42,620 bases of DNA from Gemmatimonadota bacterium (GTDB lineage Bacteria > Gemmatimonadota > Gemmatimonadetes > Gemmatimonadales > GWC2-71-9). Made by a program: the position numbers and the translations under genes. The DNA is taken from positions 1 to 42,620 of the forward strand of contig QKDC01000151.1 of assembly GCA_003246755.1 (NCBI GenBank). Direction: 5' to 3'. The notes beneath the pieces are model-generated. The model did not search any database. It was not told where the DNA came from and was given only the letters and a program-made list of their open reading frames with translations. This document shows positions 25,802 through 34,025 of the stretch, piece after piece (position 1 is the stretch's first letter; each line of letters starts with the position of its first letter).

Positions 25802-26142
25802 CGTGTCTGCTCCTTCTCTTGTGGGTTCTGCTCGAGATAGTGTGACAGTGCATCCAGTTGGTTCTCCCAAAACACGCGATATCGCTCCACCCATTCCGCG
25901 GCTTCTCGCATTGGCGCGGCATTGAGGCCACAACGACTCAATCGCCCATCCCGTCGTCTCCGGACCAATCCAGCGCCCTCGAGGACCCTGAGATGCTTGG
26001 AGATGGCCGGACGAGAGACGGCGAAGGGCCGCGCGAGTTCTCCCACGGTTGCATCGCGTTCGGCAAGATCGGCGAGAATCGCCCGCCGGGTTGGATCGGC
26101 GAGGGCGGCGAATGTGCGGTCGAGATGTTGATTGGTAACCAT
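25798..26142 (-). CDS. ArsR family transcriptional regulator (SRPBCC-linked), probably leaderless
   Basis: Winged-helix repressor of 114 residues. It opens MVTNQHLDRTFAALADPTRRAIL, typical of the SRPBCC-linked group. The HTH lies at about 32-60 (TVGELARPFAVSRPAISKHL). The metal-binding ELCVC motif of arsenic/cadmium sensors is absent, so it should sense something else. No Shine-Dalgarno precedes the ATG. The predicted -10 box ends 9 bases before it, so the mRNA would have almost no leader. A perfect 24-bp palindrome is centred on the start codon. It overlaps the SRPBCC gene by ATGA (25798-25801), and self-repression of the pair is likely. Confidence 0.94.
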   Translation of the reverse strand: MVTNQHLDRTFAALADPTRRAILADLAERDATVGELARPFAVSRPAISKHLRVLEGAGLVRRRRDGRLSRCGLNAAPMREAAEWVERYRVFWENQLDALSHYLEQNPQEKEQTR

Positions 26143-26154
26143 ATGGTTACCAAT
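26131..26154. promoter_or_regulatory. Perfect 24-bp palindrome centred on the ArsR start codon
   Basis: The sequence is ATTGGTAACCAT followed by its exact reverse complement. The centre is CATATG, containing the start ATG of the minus-strand gene. It also touches the predicted -10 box. A dimeric ArsR bound here would block both the promoter and early elongation. Confidence 0.75.
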
Positions 26155-26179
26155 ATATCCGTGAACCGCAGCCGCGCAA
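26152..26179 (-). promoter_or_regulatory. Predicted promoter of the arsR-SRPBCC operon
   Basis: On the minus strand TTGCGC (26179-26174), a 16-base spacer and TATATT (26157-26152) form a -35/-10 pair. The predicted transcription start is about 26142-26145, giving a 0-3 base leader. Confidence 0.55.
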
Positions 26180-26195
26180 GGGGTCGAGTGGTGGC

Positions 26196-27524
26196 CTAGT
26201 GGGTGCCCGGCGATCGGGCCAAGCGATGGAGCAGTACCGCGGCCCGCTTGGTGAGCATGGGCAGGGTGGTGAGATCGGCGGTTTCTCCGGCCGTGTGGCC
26301 ATCCACGCCAGAGAGTCCAAGCCCATCGAGCGCCATGGAAACGAGGCCGGCGGTGAAGGAAATGTCCGCTGCGCCAGCCGATCCCGGATCGACTGCCGTC
26401 ACTTCCCCAAAGCCGAGGTCCTTGCTCACCTGGCTGTAGCTCTGGAGCAGGCGATAGTGGCCTTCCGTGGGCGCCATGCCCGGATAGCCATCGTCGAAAG
26501 TGATGTCGGCCGAGGTCTGTGGGAGGTGGTTGGCCACGATGGCCCTCATGGCGGCCTTGGTTCGCTCGAGTTGTTCGGTGGAAATGGTCCTGATGTCTCC
26601 CTGGACGATCATGTATTCGGCGACGACGTTGGTCTTACCGAACCCGGTACCTCTCCCCTGTTTCTCATCCAGGGTGACCGCAGTTCCCCCGAGGGCGACT
26701 CCCGGGTTGAAGGTGAGAAGCGCCTCCCCACTCAACTGGGTCCGGAACCCATCGAGGATCCGTGCGGCTTCGAAGACAGCACCGGGACCAATGCTGTCCT
26801 TGAAGATCTGAGAAGAATGTGCCGGGGTCCCTCGGGTCCTCAGCACCCAACCGCCCGCTCCACGACGCGCCACCACGGCGGTCCTGGGATTCCCGTCCCC
26901 ATCTTCGAAACCGATTGCTATGTCGGCGGTACGTGCCGCTTCGATGATGTCACGACGCGCGAGGTTCAATGGCCGACCCGAGTGTTCTTCGTCACCATGG
27001 AGTACGACAGTGATGCTCATCCCATCCAGAACGCCGGCAGTCGCGAGAGCCTTGAGTGCCTGCACGATGATGACGTCTCCGCCCTTCATGTCGATGATTC
27101 CCGGGCCCCTGGCGGTCGTGTCAGACAGAAGAGTGAATTGTTGGAAGGGGTGGTCGGGCTCGAATACCGTATCGAGATGACCTATCAGGAGGATCCCCGG
27201 GCCATGCCCGCTTCGTTCGGCAATGAGGTGCCCCGAGCGGCCGAACGCCGTCCCGTCCACCCAACGCGTACGGAACCCCAGGGCATCGAACTCGGTGCGC
27301 AGGACGTCACCCACTTCGCGGACTCCATCGAAGTTCATGGTGCCACTGTTGATGTTGACGATGCGTTCGAGGAGGGTGAGGCCGGAGTCATTCAAGGCAT
27401 CGACTGCTTCGACGATGGTCTCCTCGGTTGGGTTGAGGGGCTTCTGTTGCGAGGCGCCCACTTCAGTTCTGGGCGTTGCCAGGAGCGCAGTGACGAGCAT
27501 GAGTGCGCCGGGAACCTTGTTCAC
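26196..27524 (-). CDS. M20 family metallopeptidase, exported
   Basis: Di-zinc aminoacyl/peptide hydrolase (glutamate carboxypeptidase-like), 442 residues. A signal peptide (GALMLVTALLATPRT) is followed by the catalytic domain with GHLDTVF (His116, Asp118), GIIDMKGGD (Asp145, metal bridge) and GDEEHSG (Glu179 catalytic, Glu180 metal). The inserted dimerisation domain starts at about residue 205 (RRGAGGWVLRTRGTPAHSS), and HTAGETADL near the end supplies the last metal histidine. All residues are present. It starts 9 bases after the amidase gene and is the last gene of the operon. Expected role: periplasmic release of amino acids from dipeptides or acylated amino acids. Confidence 0.93.
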   Translation of the reverse strand: MNKVPGALMLVTALLATPRTEVGASQQKPLNPTEETIVEAVDALNDSGLTLLERIVNINSGTMNFDGVREVGDVLRTEFDALGFRTRWVDGTAFGRSGHLIAERSGHGPGILLIGHLDTVFEPDHPFQQFTLLSDTTARGPGIIDMKGGDVIIVQALKALATAGVLDGMSITVVLHGDEEHSGRPLNLARRDIIEAARTADIAIGFEDGDGNPRTAVVARRGAGGWVLRTRGTPAHSSQIFKDSIGPGAVFEAARILDGFRTQLSGEALLTFNPGVALGGTAVTLDEKQGRGTGFGKTNVVAEYMIVQGDIRTISTEQLERTKAAMRAIVANHLPQTSADITFDDGYPGMAPTEGHYRLLQSYSQVSKDLGFGEVTAVDPGSAGAADISFTAGLVSMALDGLGLSGVDGHTAGETADLTTLPMLTKRAAVLLHRLARSPGTH

Positions 27525-27533
27525 GAGAATCCT

Positions 27534-29102
27534 TTATTGCGGGGGAAGTGGCGGTGTCGTCGAGGGGGGCCGACGATGTCGTGAGCCCTGTTCGTAGGCA
27601 TACGCCAGGCCGATCAATGTCGCTTCGTCCCAAGGCCGTCCGAAGAACTGCAATCCCGCCGGCAGAGTATCCTCGCGAAGGTATCCCATTGGTACCGTCA
27701 TCGCCGGGAAGCCGGTGGAGGGTGCAAACAGTTGATTGTTGTCTCCGTGCGGGGTGTTGAGGTCGCCGATCAACCTCGGAGGATTGCTCCACGTCGGGTA
27801 GATCAGTGCATCGAGATCATTTCGGAGCATCAACTCCAGGACTCCTCGTCGCAATCGCTCCCGGAACTCGTCTCGGCTCCGGCAGCCTGGGTTCTCCTCC
27901 GGTCGGATATCCGCTTCGGCACTGGCACGTAACCGCGATTCGATCGAGGGATGGTACTGCCGGGAGCGGATGATCTCGTCGAGCGTCTTTCGGGGTGCGC
28001 GGTCGCCGTGCTCTGCGAGCCAGGACTCCAAATCGAATCTGAATTGGGAACACGAACCGATCTGAGCCCGCCGCCATGAGTCGAGGCTATCGATCATGAG
28101 GTCTGGGATCACCGTTGCACCGAGTCTCCGAAGATCTCCGATCGCCTCCTGAAAACGCTCGACAACCTCGGAATCCGTCGTCGTTCGCATGTAGGCCTGG
28201 GTTAGGATGCCAAGTCGCGATCCTTGGAGCGCGTCGACCCGGAGCGCAGCCATGTAGTCGACCGGGAGGTGGTCCCCCGCGCCCGCGGTCACTGCGTCGT
28301 CGGGGTCCTGTCCGACGACGGTCTGAAACACGGCCACGGCATCCGCCACTGTTCTCGCCATGGGGCCGGCGATGTCGGCCGCCAAGTTGAGTGGGACGAT
28401 TCCCGCCCGGCTGGTCATCCCCATCGTCGACCGGATGCCCACAAGGGCCTGATGGGCGGAGGGCCCACGGATGGAGTTCCCCGTGTCCGTACCCAGTCCA
28501 ACGGTTCCGTAGCTGGCCGCCACCCCGGCCGCCGTGCCGCCACTGGATCCGGCCGTGACACGGTCGGTCGCGTAAGGATTCCTCGTGTAGCCAGGGAGAA
28601 TGCTGCTGACCGTTTCATAGGGGCTGAAGGCGAACTCGGCCATGTTCGTCTTGGCCACGATGATCGCCCCAGCCTCCTTGACCTGGCGAACCATCGTGGC
28701 GTCTCGGTTGGTCATGAATCCATCGAGCGAGAGAGAGCCGGCGGTGGTCGGCAGCTCTACGGTCTCCATGTTCTCTTTCACCAGCATCGGCACGCAATGC
28801 AACGGTCCGATCAGGCCACCAGTTCGAAACCGTACGTCAAGCGAATCGGCTGCCTTCAGCGCCTCGGGATTGACCCTCACGATGGCGTTGATTCTGGGTC
28901 CGGTCTTGTCGAAGGCCTCGATACGGCGGAGGGACTGCGTAACCACGGACCGGCAATCCGTGCTGCCAGAGACCAGCGCAGCGTGGATGTCCGTGATGGA
29001 TGCCTCGTACACCTGGAATGGGACGGGGGCGGTCTGCTGCGCGGAGAGACTTCCCCCAAGGCCCGCGAGCAGGAGTGGTGCGACCCGTTGGAAGGGGCTC
29101 AC
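27534..29102 (-). CDS. Amidase signature family hydrolase, exported
   Basis: Amide hydrolase of 522 residues with the Ser-cisSer-Lys triad: Lys109 (VPMLVKENM), cis-Ser in TAGSSGG (186/187) and nucleophile Ser210 in TDTGNSIRG. GTG at 29102 is chosen: it overlaps the TGA of the upstream proline dehydrogenase (GTGA) and gives a signal peptide (RVAPLLLAGLGGSLSAQQ). The frame stays open to 29192 but that lies inside the upstream gene. The substrate is an amide of unknown type; family members include peptide amidases and acylamidases. The M20 gene starts 9 bases downstream. Confidence 0.92.
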   Translation of the reverse strand: MSPFQRVAPLLLAGLGGSLSAQQTAPVPFQVYEASITDIHAALVSGSTDCRSVVTQSLRRIEAFDKTGPRINAIVRVNPEALKAADSLDVRFRTGGLIGPLHCVPMLVKENMETVELPTTAGSLSLDGFMTNRDATMVRQVKEAGAIIVAKTNMAEFAFSPYETVSSILPGYTRNPYATDRVTAGSSGGTAAGVAASYGTVGLGTDTGNSIRGPSAHQALVGIRSTMGMTSRAGIVPLNLAADIAGPMARTVADAVAVFQTVVGQDPDDAVTAGAGDHLPVDYMAALRVDALQGSRLGILTQAYMRTTTDSEVVERFQEAIGDLRRLGATVIPDLMIDSLDSWRRAQIGSCSQFRFDLESWLAEHGDRAPRKTLDEIIRSRQYHPSIESRLRASAEADIRPEENPGCRSRDEFRERLRRGVLELMLRNDLDALIYPTWSNPPRLIGDLNTPHGDNNQLFAPSTGFPAMTVPMGYLREDTLPAGLQFFGRPWDEATLIGLAYAYEQGSRHRRPPSTTPPLPPQ

Positions 29103-30046
29103 CTGACTGAGTCTCGTGTGATCATCGACCGAAGAACGAACCAGACGTTCGCAGGCCGTTCGGCGAGACGGCGCAAATACCACGGGAACCATGCGTTGCC
29201 GTAGCTGAGCAGGGTCCCGACAGTCTGACCCCTTTCCGCAAGTGCTCGCTGCTCGGCCATCCGGATTCCGTAGAGCATGTGAATCTCGAAGGCCCCTTCC
29301 TCGCCACGGACACCCAACTCGTTGGCCCGTGCCAGAATACGATCGATGAGGCCGAGGTCATGCGTTCCGAAGATCGGGAGGGCGTCCCCTTCGGCAGCCG
29401 CCCGGAGGAGGACGTCCGAGAGATCGAAATAGGCCTGGTCGGTGTCCCGCTTCGCGGGGAAGGCCACTTCGGCTGACTCGGCGTAAGCGCCCTTGACCAG
29501 GCGGATGATCGGTTTCAACGGTAGCAGTGACTGCAGGTCGACCGGGGTTCTCCTGAGGTAGGATTGAAGCGCCAGGCCGACCCGCTCATGCCGGCTCTTC
29601 ACGCCCCGGTAGAGGTCGAGGGTCCGGTCGACATAAGTCGAATCTTCCATGTCGATCCATAACATTGAGCCCGCCGATTGAGCGGCCTGGGCCAGCACCT
29701 CGAGGTGCTCGGCGCAGATGTCGATGGAGTGGTCGAGCCCCAACTGTGTGGGCTTGACCGAAACGACGCTCGGTAGCCCGCGCCTCTTGATGTGATCGAA
29801 CGCGCCGAGATAGTGATCGCGCACGGCATCTGCCTCGGCGACTTCTGCAAGGTTCTCGCCCAGCTTGGTGAGGATACTCCCGATGGACCGGGTGGCGAGG
29901 TCGGCCGCGACCGTGAGGGCGTCTTCCAATTCCTCCCCCGGGAGAAACCGCTTGACCGCCCTTTTGGCGAATCGGCGTCGCATCACCTGTTGGGCCAGCC
30001 ATTGGCTTTTGGAAGCGCGAAGGAGAATTGCCCGAGTCAGAGACAT
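29099..30046 (-). CDS. Proline dehydrogenase (FAD-dependent, monofunctional)
   Basis: Oxidises L-proline to pyrroline-5-carboxylate and passes electrons to the quinone pool. The 315-residue length fits the short monofunctional form without the P5C dehydrogenase domain. ATG 30046 is the start; the frame is open to 30124 but that overlaps the M49 gene. Landmarks are the TIM-barrel strands VSVKPTQLGLD, WIDMEDSTYVD, KPIIRLVKGAYAES (conserved Lys of the flavin/substrate site), FGTHD, EIHMLYGI and the C-terminal YLRRLAERPANV with its paired substrate-binding arginines. There is no signal peptide. It follows the M49 gene by 13 bases and overlaps the amidase start. No P5C dehydrogenase is in the window. 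Confidence 0.94.
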   Translation of the reverse strand: MSLTRAILLRASKSQWLAQQVMRRRFAKRAVKRFLPGEELEDALTVAADLATRSIGSILTKLGENLAEVAEADAVRDHYLGAFDHIKRRGLPSVVSVKPTQLGLDHSIDICAEHLEVLAQAAQSAGSMLWIDMEDSTYVDRTLDLYRGVKSRHERVGLALQSYLRRTPVDLQSLLPLKPIIRLVKGAYAESAEVAFPAKRDTDQAYFDLSDVLLRAAAEGDALPIFGTHDLGLIDRILARANELGVRGEEGAFEIHMLYGIRMAEQRALAERGQTVGTLLSYGNAWFPWYLRRLAERPANVWFVLRSMITRDSVR

Positions 30047-30059
30047 GTGGCCAGGCCGC

Positions 30060-31721
30060 CTACGGCTGAAGGACGTCCATCCCCTGCCGAAGGAGGATGT
30101 CGACCGGGACACCCTTGTCGGCAAGACGCTGAAGGTCGGGCTTGAGTGACGGCGGAATCACTCCTCTCTCGGCCAAGAGCCGGCCAGCTCCCGCGTGGTC
30201 TCCATCTCCTTCGAGGGTGAGAAAGACATTGGCGAGTTCGGCCACTGCTTCGGTCATCCGTCCGAAATCAACCCTGTAGGTCCCGGTGTCCGGGTCGCGG
30301 GTGAACGCCCCCTTCTCCTGGAAGAAACTGAACTGGATCATGTTGGCCCGGCCGTGCGCGTCGGACGCGCCGAACCGAACCGACCGGAAAATGCTCGCGA
30401 GGAAGGTCACGTAGGCGTTGTTCTGGGGTACGTCGGCAAGTTCTCCACGTTCGCGGAGGGCGTTCGACATGTAGAGCCCCAGGATATCGGCCTTTCCTTC
30501 CTCCAAGGCCGAATAGTGTTCGCGGAGGGCCGCGCGAACGGTTCCCGATCCATTCACGGTGTTCTTGATGCCGAGCCCGTGAGCAACTTCGTGCAACATG
30601 ACGTTGGTGAAGAAGGCGTCGAAGTCGATGTACTGTCGTTGGTCCTCAGCAATCAACTCGGAGGCGAGAGGCACGAGGATCGAATCGAACTTGGCCCGCA
30701 TGGTGTTCTTCAACTGTAGCCGCCTGGTGCCCTTCTGAAGCTGGACCTCCTCGTCGTTCGGGAGATTGATGGCAATCGTCTTCGCACCGCTATTGGCACT
30801 CCCACCGTAGTACACGGCGTCATACGCATTGAGGTCCGACCCGACGCCGGGAGTCTCCTGGCGGTACCGATCGGGGACGGGGATCCCACGCTGCAGCTCG
30901 GGCAGATAGCCGATGTAGCGAGCCAGGCGTTGGCTCCAGTCGCGATCCTTGATGAGCACGTAGGCTTCGTGGCTGGCTTTGTATCCCAAGAGCTTGTCTT
31001 CGTATGTCTCGATCGGCCCGATGACGATATCGAGGCCATTCTCCTTCATGTCCATCCACGCCAGATCGCTCGCCTGGTACTCGTCGGTGAGCAACGCCTC
31101 GGCTCGAAGTTCCAGGTATCGACGCAGACCGGGATCGGTTGCTATGGCTGCCGCTTCCGACAGTTTAGCCGCCGCACGCTGATGGGGTCCCTGGTAGACG
31201 ATGTGATATGGAGTCGAGCCAAGTGATCCGTCGGACCCCCGGGTGACAATCGTGTAGAGGCTACTGAGCCCGGGCCCCTGTTCCGGGTGGGCGCTGACAT
31301 ACTCCGAGAACTCTGAGGTCGTGAGGTCCACCGGGTAGAACCTGGCACCGGCTGGCTTCGGACCGATCGACGGGAGGAGGGGCGCGTCACCATCGAGCCT
31401 ATCCCATGGACCATGGTTGATTTCGACGAGGCGCCGGAGATCCGGATCGGCGATTGAGGAAAGGAGGGGGTCGGGTTCCCCCCAAGACTGAAGCCAGAAC
31501 ACCCCGTCCATCTCCTTGGCCGCTTCGACGAGAATCGGGAGCATCTGGATCTCGTCAGCCTGCAAGCGAGACAGATCGGCAGTCAGGGGGATGGTGGTGT
31601 ACTGAGCCAGCCTGGCCGCAGCGTCGGAGCCGACGGTCGAGGGCGCTTCGCTGGTACAGGCCAGGGTGGCGGCAAGGACGATGAGAGTCGGCAGGAGAGA
31701 GCTTCGTGAAGAGTAGGGCAT
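30060..31721 (-). CDS. M49-like (dipeptidyl-peptidase III type) zinc hydrolase
   Basis: The product has 553 residues with an N-terminal signal (LPTLIVLAATLAC); the Cys could be a lipid site, with Thr at -3 atypical. The zinc motif is HEVAH (377-381), and a second motif EEGKAD lies at about 406-411. Classical M49 enzymes carry a six-residue HELLGH with the glutamate motif about 50 residues later. Here the motif is five residues and the gap about 25, so it belongs to a shorter bacterial branch. Other family-like stretches are FFTNVMLHEVAHGLG, HYSALEEGKADILG and RFGASDAHGRANMIQ. Members are predicted to release dipeptides. It is the first gene of the operon with proline dehydrogenase, amidase and M20 peptidase. 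Confidence 0.82.
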   Translation of the reverse strand: MPYSSRSSLLPTLIVLAATLACTSEAPSTVGSDAAARLAQYTTIPLTADLSRLQADEIQMLPILVEAAKEMDGVFWLQSWGEPDPLLSSIADPDLRRLVEINHGPWDRLDGDAPLLPSIGPKPAGARFYPVDLTTSEFSEYVSAHPEQGPGLSSLYTIVTRGSDGSLGSTPYHIVYQGPHQRAAAKLSEAAAIATDPGLRRYLELRAEALLTDEYQASDLAWMDMKENGLDIVIGPIETYEDKLLGYKASHEAYVLIKDRDWSQRLARYIGYLPELQRGIPVPDRYRQETPGVGSDLNAYDAVYYGGSANSGAKTIAINLPNDEEVQLQKGTRRLQLKNTMRAKFDSILVPLASELIAEDQRQYIDFDAFFTNVMLHEVAHGLGIKNTVNGSGTVRAALREHYSALEEGKADILGLYMSNALRERGELADVPQNNAYVTFLASIFRSVRFGASDAHGRANMIQFSFFQEKGAFTRDPDTGTYRVDFGRMTEAVAELANVFLTLEGDGDHAGAGRLLAERGVIPPSLKPDLQRLADKGVPVDILLRQGMDVLQP

Positions 31722-31795
31722 TGCAGATGCCTGGTGGTGAGTGAAAAGGGTCCGGGGAAAAGTATCCCCGACCCTCCTTCCCGAAGCAATCCCGG

Positions 31796-31824
31796 TTGCC
31801 GCCCCGATGAGATCGGCTTACACT
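31796..31824 (+). promoter_or_regulatory. Promoter upstream of the cobalamin riboswitch
   Basis: TTGCCG (31796-31801), a 17-base spacer and TACACT (31819-31824) match a sigma-70 promoter. Predicted transcription begins near 31831, directly before the riboswitch. The stretch 31722-31795 holds only the divergent leader of the M49 gene and a short CGGGG/CCCCG hairpin (31753-31770). Confidence 0.55.
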
Positions 31825-31830
31825 CCCGTC

Positions 31831-31985
31831 ACAATTCACGCAGACTGGGCCTCCCGGAAGACCGGTGTGACACCGGCGCGGCCCCGCCACTGTGAGAGGC
31901 AACGCTACTTCCGCTCATGAGCCACTGAGGGAACACCTCGGGAAGGCGAGCGGAAGGCCTCGAGCCAGGAGACCGGCCCAGCCTG
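31831..31985 (+). promoter_or_regulatory. Cobalamin riboswitch
   Basis: The core reads GGTGTGACACCGGCGCGG, then CCCCGCCACTGTGA (31865-31895), the conserved aptamer centre. The B12 box AGCCAGGAGACC lies at 31963-31974. A GAGCCACTG segment lies between them at 31919-31927. Order and spacing match adenosyl/hydroxocobalamin aptamers. It precedes the TonB-dependent receptor, so vitamin B12 should turn receptor synthesis off. The outer boundaries are approximate. Confidence 0.92.
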
Positions 31986-32001
31986 CTTCCCTGTACGACG
32001 T

Positions 32002-32013
32002 CCTCGTGGGAGG
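32002..32013 (+). promoter_or_regulatory. Possible Shine-Dalgarno-sequestering hairpin of the riboswitch
   Basis: CCTC (32002-32005) can pair with GAGG (32010-32013), which is part of the GGGAGG ribosome binding site of the receptor gene. No T tract is seen, so translational control is more likely than termination. Confidence 0.4.
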
Positions 32014-32018
32014 TACCC

Positions 32019-33962
32019 GTGCCGTTCCGCCTCGTTCCGCTTGCCGTAATCCTCGTCTGTTGTTCCGCCGTCAACGCGCAGAGCTTCCCGAACGACACCG
32101 CTCGTGTCGATGACCTGATCGTCACGGCGACCCGGGCGGAGATGCTGCGCCGCTCCGTGCCGGCGACGGTTTCGACCATCACCGGTGACGAGCTCCGTGC
32201 GCGCGGAATTCGTTTCGTCGCGGATTGGTTGCGCGAGGTGCCAGGAGCCACCGTCGTCCCGACCGGATCGTATGGTGGTGTGACCTCACTCTTTCTTCGC
32301 GGCGGGGAGAGCGACTTCACGAAGGTTCTCATCGACGGCGTCCCCGCGAACCTCCCAGGTGGCTCGATCGATCTGGCCAATCTGTCGACGGACAACATTG
32401 AGCGTATTGAAATGGTGAGGGGGCCGGCGAGCGTGCTCTACGGTTCCGACGCCATGTCCGGCGTCATCCAGATTTTGACGCGGGACGGTGGAGGCCAAGA
32501 CCGACTGCGTGGCTCGATTCGGGTGGGAACGCAATCAACCACGGAAGTCGTGACCGGGTATGAAGGCGGGACCCACCGAGCACGGTGGACCGGGTCGTTG
32601 TCTCGATTCGGCTCGGATGGTTACTACGGATTCAACAACGGCTACAGAAGCGTCGTGGGAAGCTCGCGATTGACCGCGGATGTGGACCCGTCGAGCCGAG
32701 CCGTGTTGACGCTCCGGTATAGTGATCACAAAGCTCACTTTCCCACCGATTATGCAGGCCTGCCGTCGGACAGCAATCAGTTCAACACGGAGCGTGGTCT
32801 GACAACGTCCCTTGATGTCGGTCGAGTGTTGACTGACCAGGTGTCGGTCCATCTGCGGGGAACTCTATTCCGCGGTCAATTCGGTTTTGGCGATCTTCCC
32901 GATGGCGTGATGGACACGATTGGCTTTGCGTATGCCGCGGAGCGCGAAAGCCGAATCGCAAGGAGGAGCCTGGACGTTCGGACCACGGTCGACCTGTCCC
33001 GGTGGCTCTGGGTTGCCGGGGGTATCGAGGTTGGTCATGAGTCGGAGCATCAGACCTCGAGTACGACCTCCAACTTCGGCGACGGTGGTTCGACGGAGGT
33101 CAGCCGATTCGATCACGGCCGAACCAACAAGGCAGGGTATGGTCAGGCCCGTGCCGAGCTTCCACTGGGGATTGATGTCCATGCCGGCCTGCGGTTCGAT
33201 GACAACGAGGTCTTCGGAACGTTCACGACGTGGCAAGCGGGCCTGGTGATGCTACCCTCGGAGTCGCTGCGGCTGCACGCCTCCACCGGCAGCGCCTTCA
33301 AACAGCCCACCTTCTCCGAGCAATTCGCCGACACCCCATTCGAAGTCGGTAACCCGAACCTGCGCCCGGAGCGTGCCTTTACCTGGGAGGTCGGCGTCGA
33401 GGAGTCTCTCATCCACGACCGGATCTTACTCTCAGCAACTTGGTTCGATCAGCGGTTTCGGGATCTCATCGAATACGTGTCTGCAGCAGCGAATCAGCCC
33501 ACGTATGCGAATCTCACTCGTGCTTCCTCCCGTGGCGCCGAAATTGGGGTCCGCATCGTGCCAGCGTCCTCATTGGGGATCGGAGTGAGCTCGACCTGGC
33601 TCCGGACTCGGGTGGCGGGTCGTGATGACCGGTTGCTTCGGAGACCTTCCCGCAGCCTCTCCACCCAGTTGTCCTGGCGGCCTTGGCGCGGCTCGGTCTT
33701 CGCCACAGACGTTATCTGGACGGGATCCCGTGACGACATGGACTTCAGCAGGTTCCCCGCCGAGCGCGTCACCCTCCCTTCCTATTCGATCGTGAACGGA
33801 TCGTTCGACTTCCCTCTTGGAGGCTTGGGTTCGTGGCGGGCCCCGGGTGGCTTGGCCGTTGCCGGCCGCGTCGAGAACCTGTTCGGCGCGAGCTACCAGA
33901 CGGTGGTTGGGTTTCCCGGTCGCGGTCGAACGGTCCTGATGGGAATCCGCCTCAATCGCTAG
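32019..33962 (+). CDS. btuB: TonB-dependent receptor, BtuB-like cobalamin transporter
   Basis: Outer-membrane receptor of 647 residues. The GTG start at 32019 is set by GGGAGG 5 bases upstream. A signal peptide (VPLAVILVCCSAVNA) is followed by a TonB-box-like stretch VDDLIVTATR (30-39). The plug domain has RSVPATVSTITGDEL, FLRGGESDFTKVLIDGVP and IERIEMVRGPASVLYGSDAMSGVIQILT. The 22-strand barrel follows, with the common receptor motif FKQPTFSEQF and NPNLRPERAFTWEVGV. The cobalamin riboswitch directly upstream supports cobalamin or a related corrinoid as the ligand. No btuC, btuD or btuF gene lies next to it, so inner-membrane uptake genes must be elsewhere. Confidence 0.9.
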   Translation: MPFRLVPLAVILVCCSAVNAQSFPNDTARVDDLIVTATRAEMLRRSVPATVSTITGDELRARGIRFVADWLREVPGATVVPTGSYGGVTSLFLRGGESDFTKVLIDGVPANLPGGSIDLANLSTDNIERIEMVRGPASVLYGSDAMSGVIQILTRDGGGQDRLRGSIRVGTQSTTEVVTGYEGGTHRARWTGSLSRFGSDGYYGFNNGYRSVVGSSRLTADVDPSSRAVLTLRYSDHKAHFPTDYAGLPSDSNQFNTERGLTTSLDVGRVLTDQVSVHLRGTLFRGQFGFGDLPDGVMDTIGFAYAAERESRIARRSLDVRTTVDLSRWLWVAGGIEVGHESEHQTSSTTSNFGDGGSTEVSRFDHGRTNKAGYGQARAELPLGIDVHAGLRFDDNEVFGTFTTWQAGLVMLPSESLRLHASTGSAFKQPTFSEQFADTPFEVGNPNLRPERAFTWEVGVEESLIHDRILLSATWFDQRFRDLIEYVSAAANQPTYANLTRASSRGAEIGVRIVPASSLGIGVSSTWLRTRVAGRDDRLLRRPSRSLSTQLSWRPWRGSVFATDVIWTGSRDDMDFSRFPAERVTLPSYSIVNGSFDFPLGGLGSWRAPGGLAVAGRVENLFGASYQTVVGFPGRGRTVLMGIRLNR

Positions 33963-34025
33963 TCGAGACTATTGACTTCCACTTGACTCCTGGTGGCCAC
34001 CCTTCCTGTGGGAAAGGAAGGGGCC

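Noticed and set aside
26199-27584. Plus-strand open frame of 461 codons
   Set aside because: It mirrors the M20 peptidase almost end to end; the minus-strand protein has all zinc ligands, so this frame is a codon-bias shadow.
31753-31770. CGGGG/CCCCG hairpin as a terminator
   Set aside because: It lies in the divergent leader region upstream of both genes and has no T tract in either direction.
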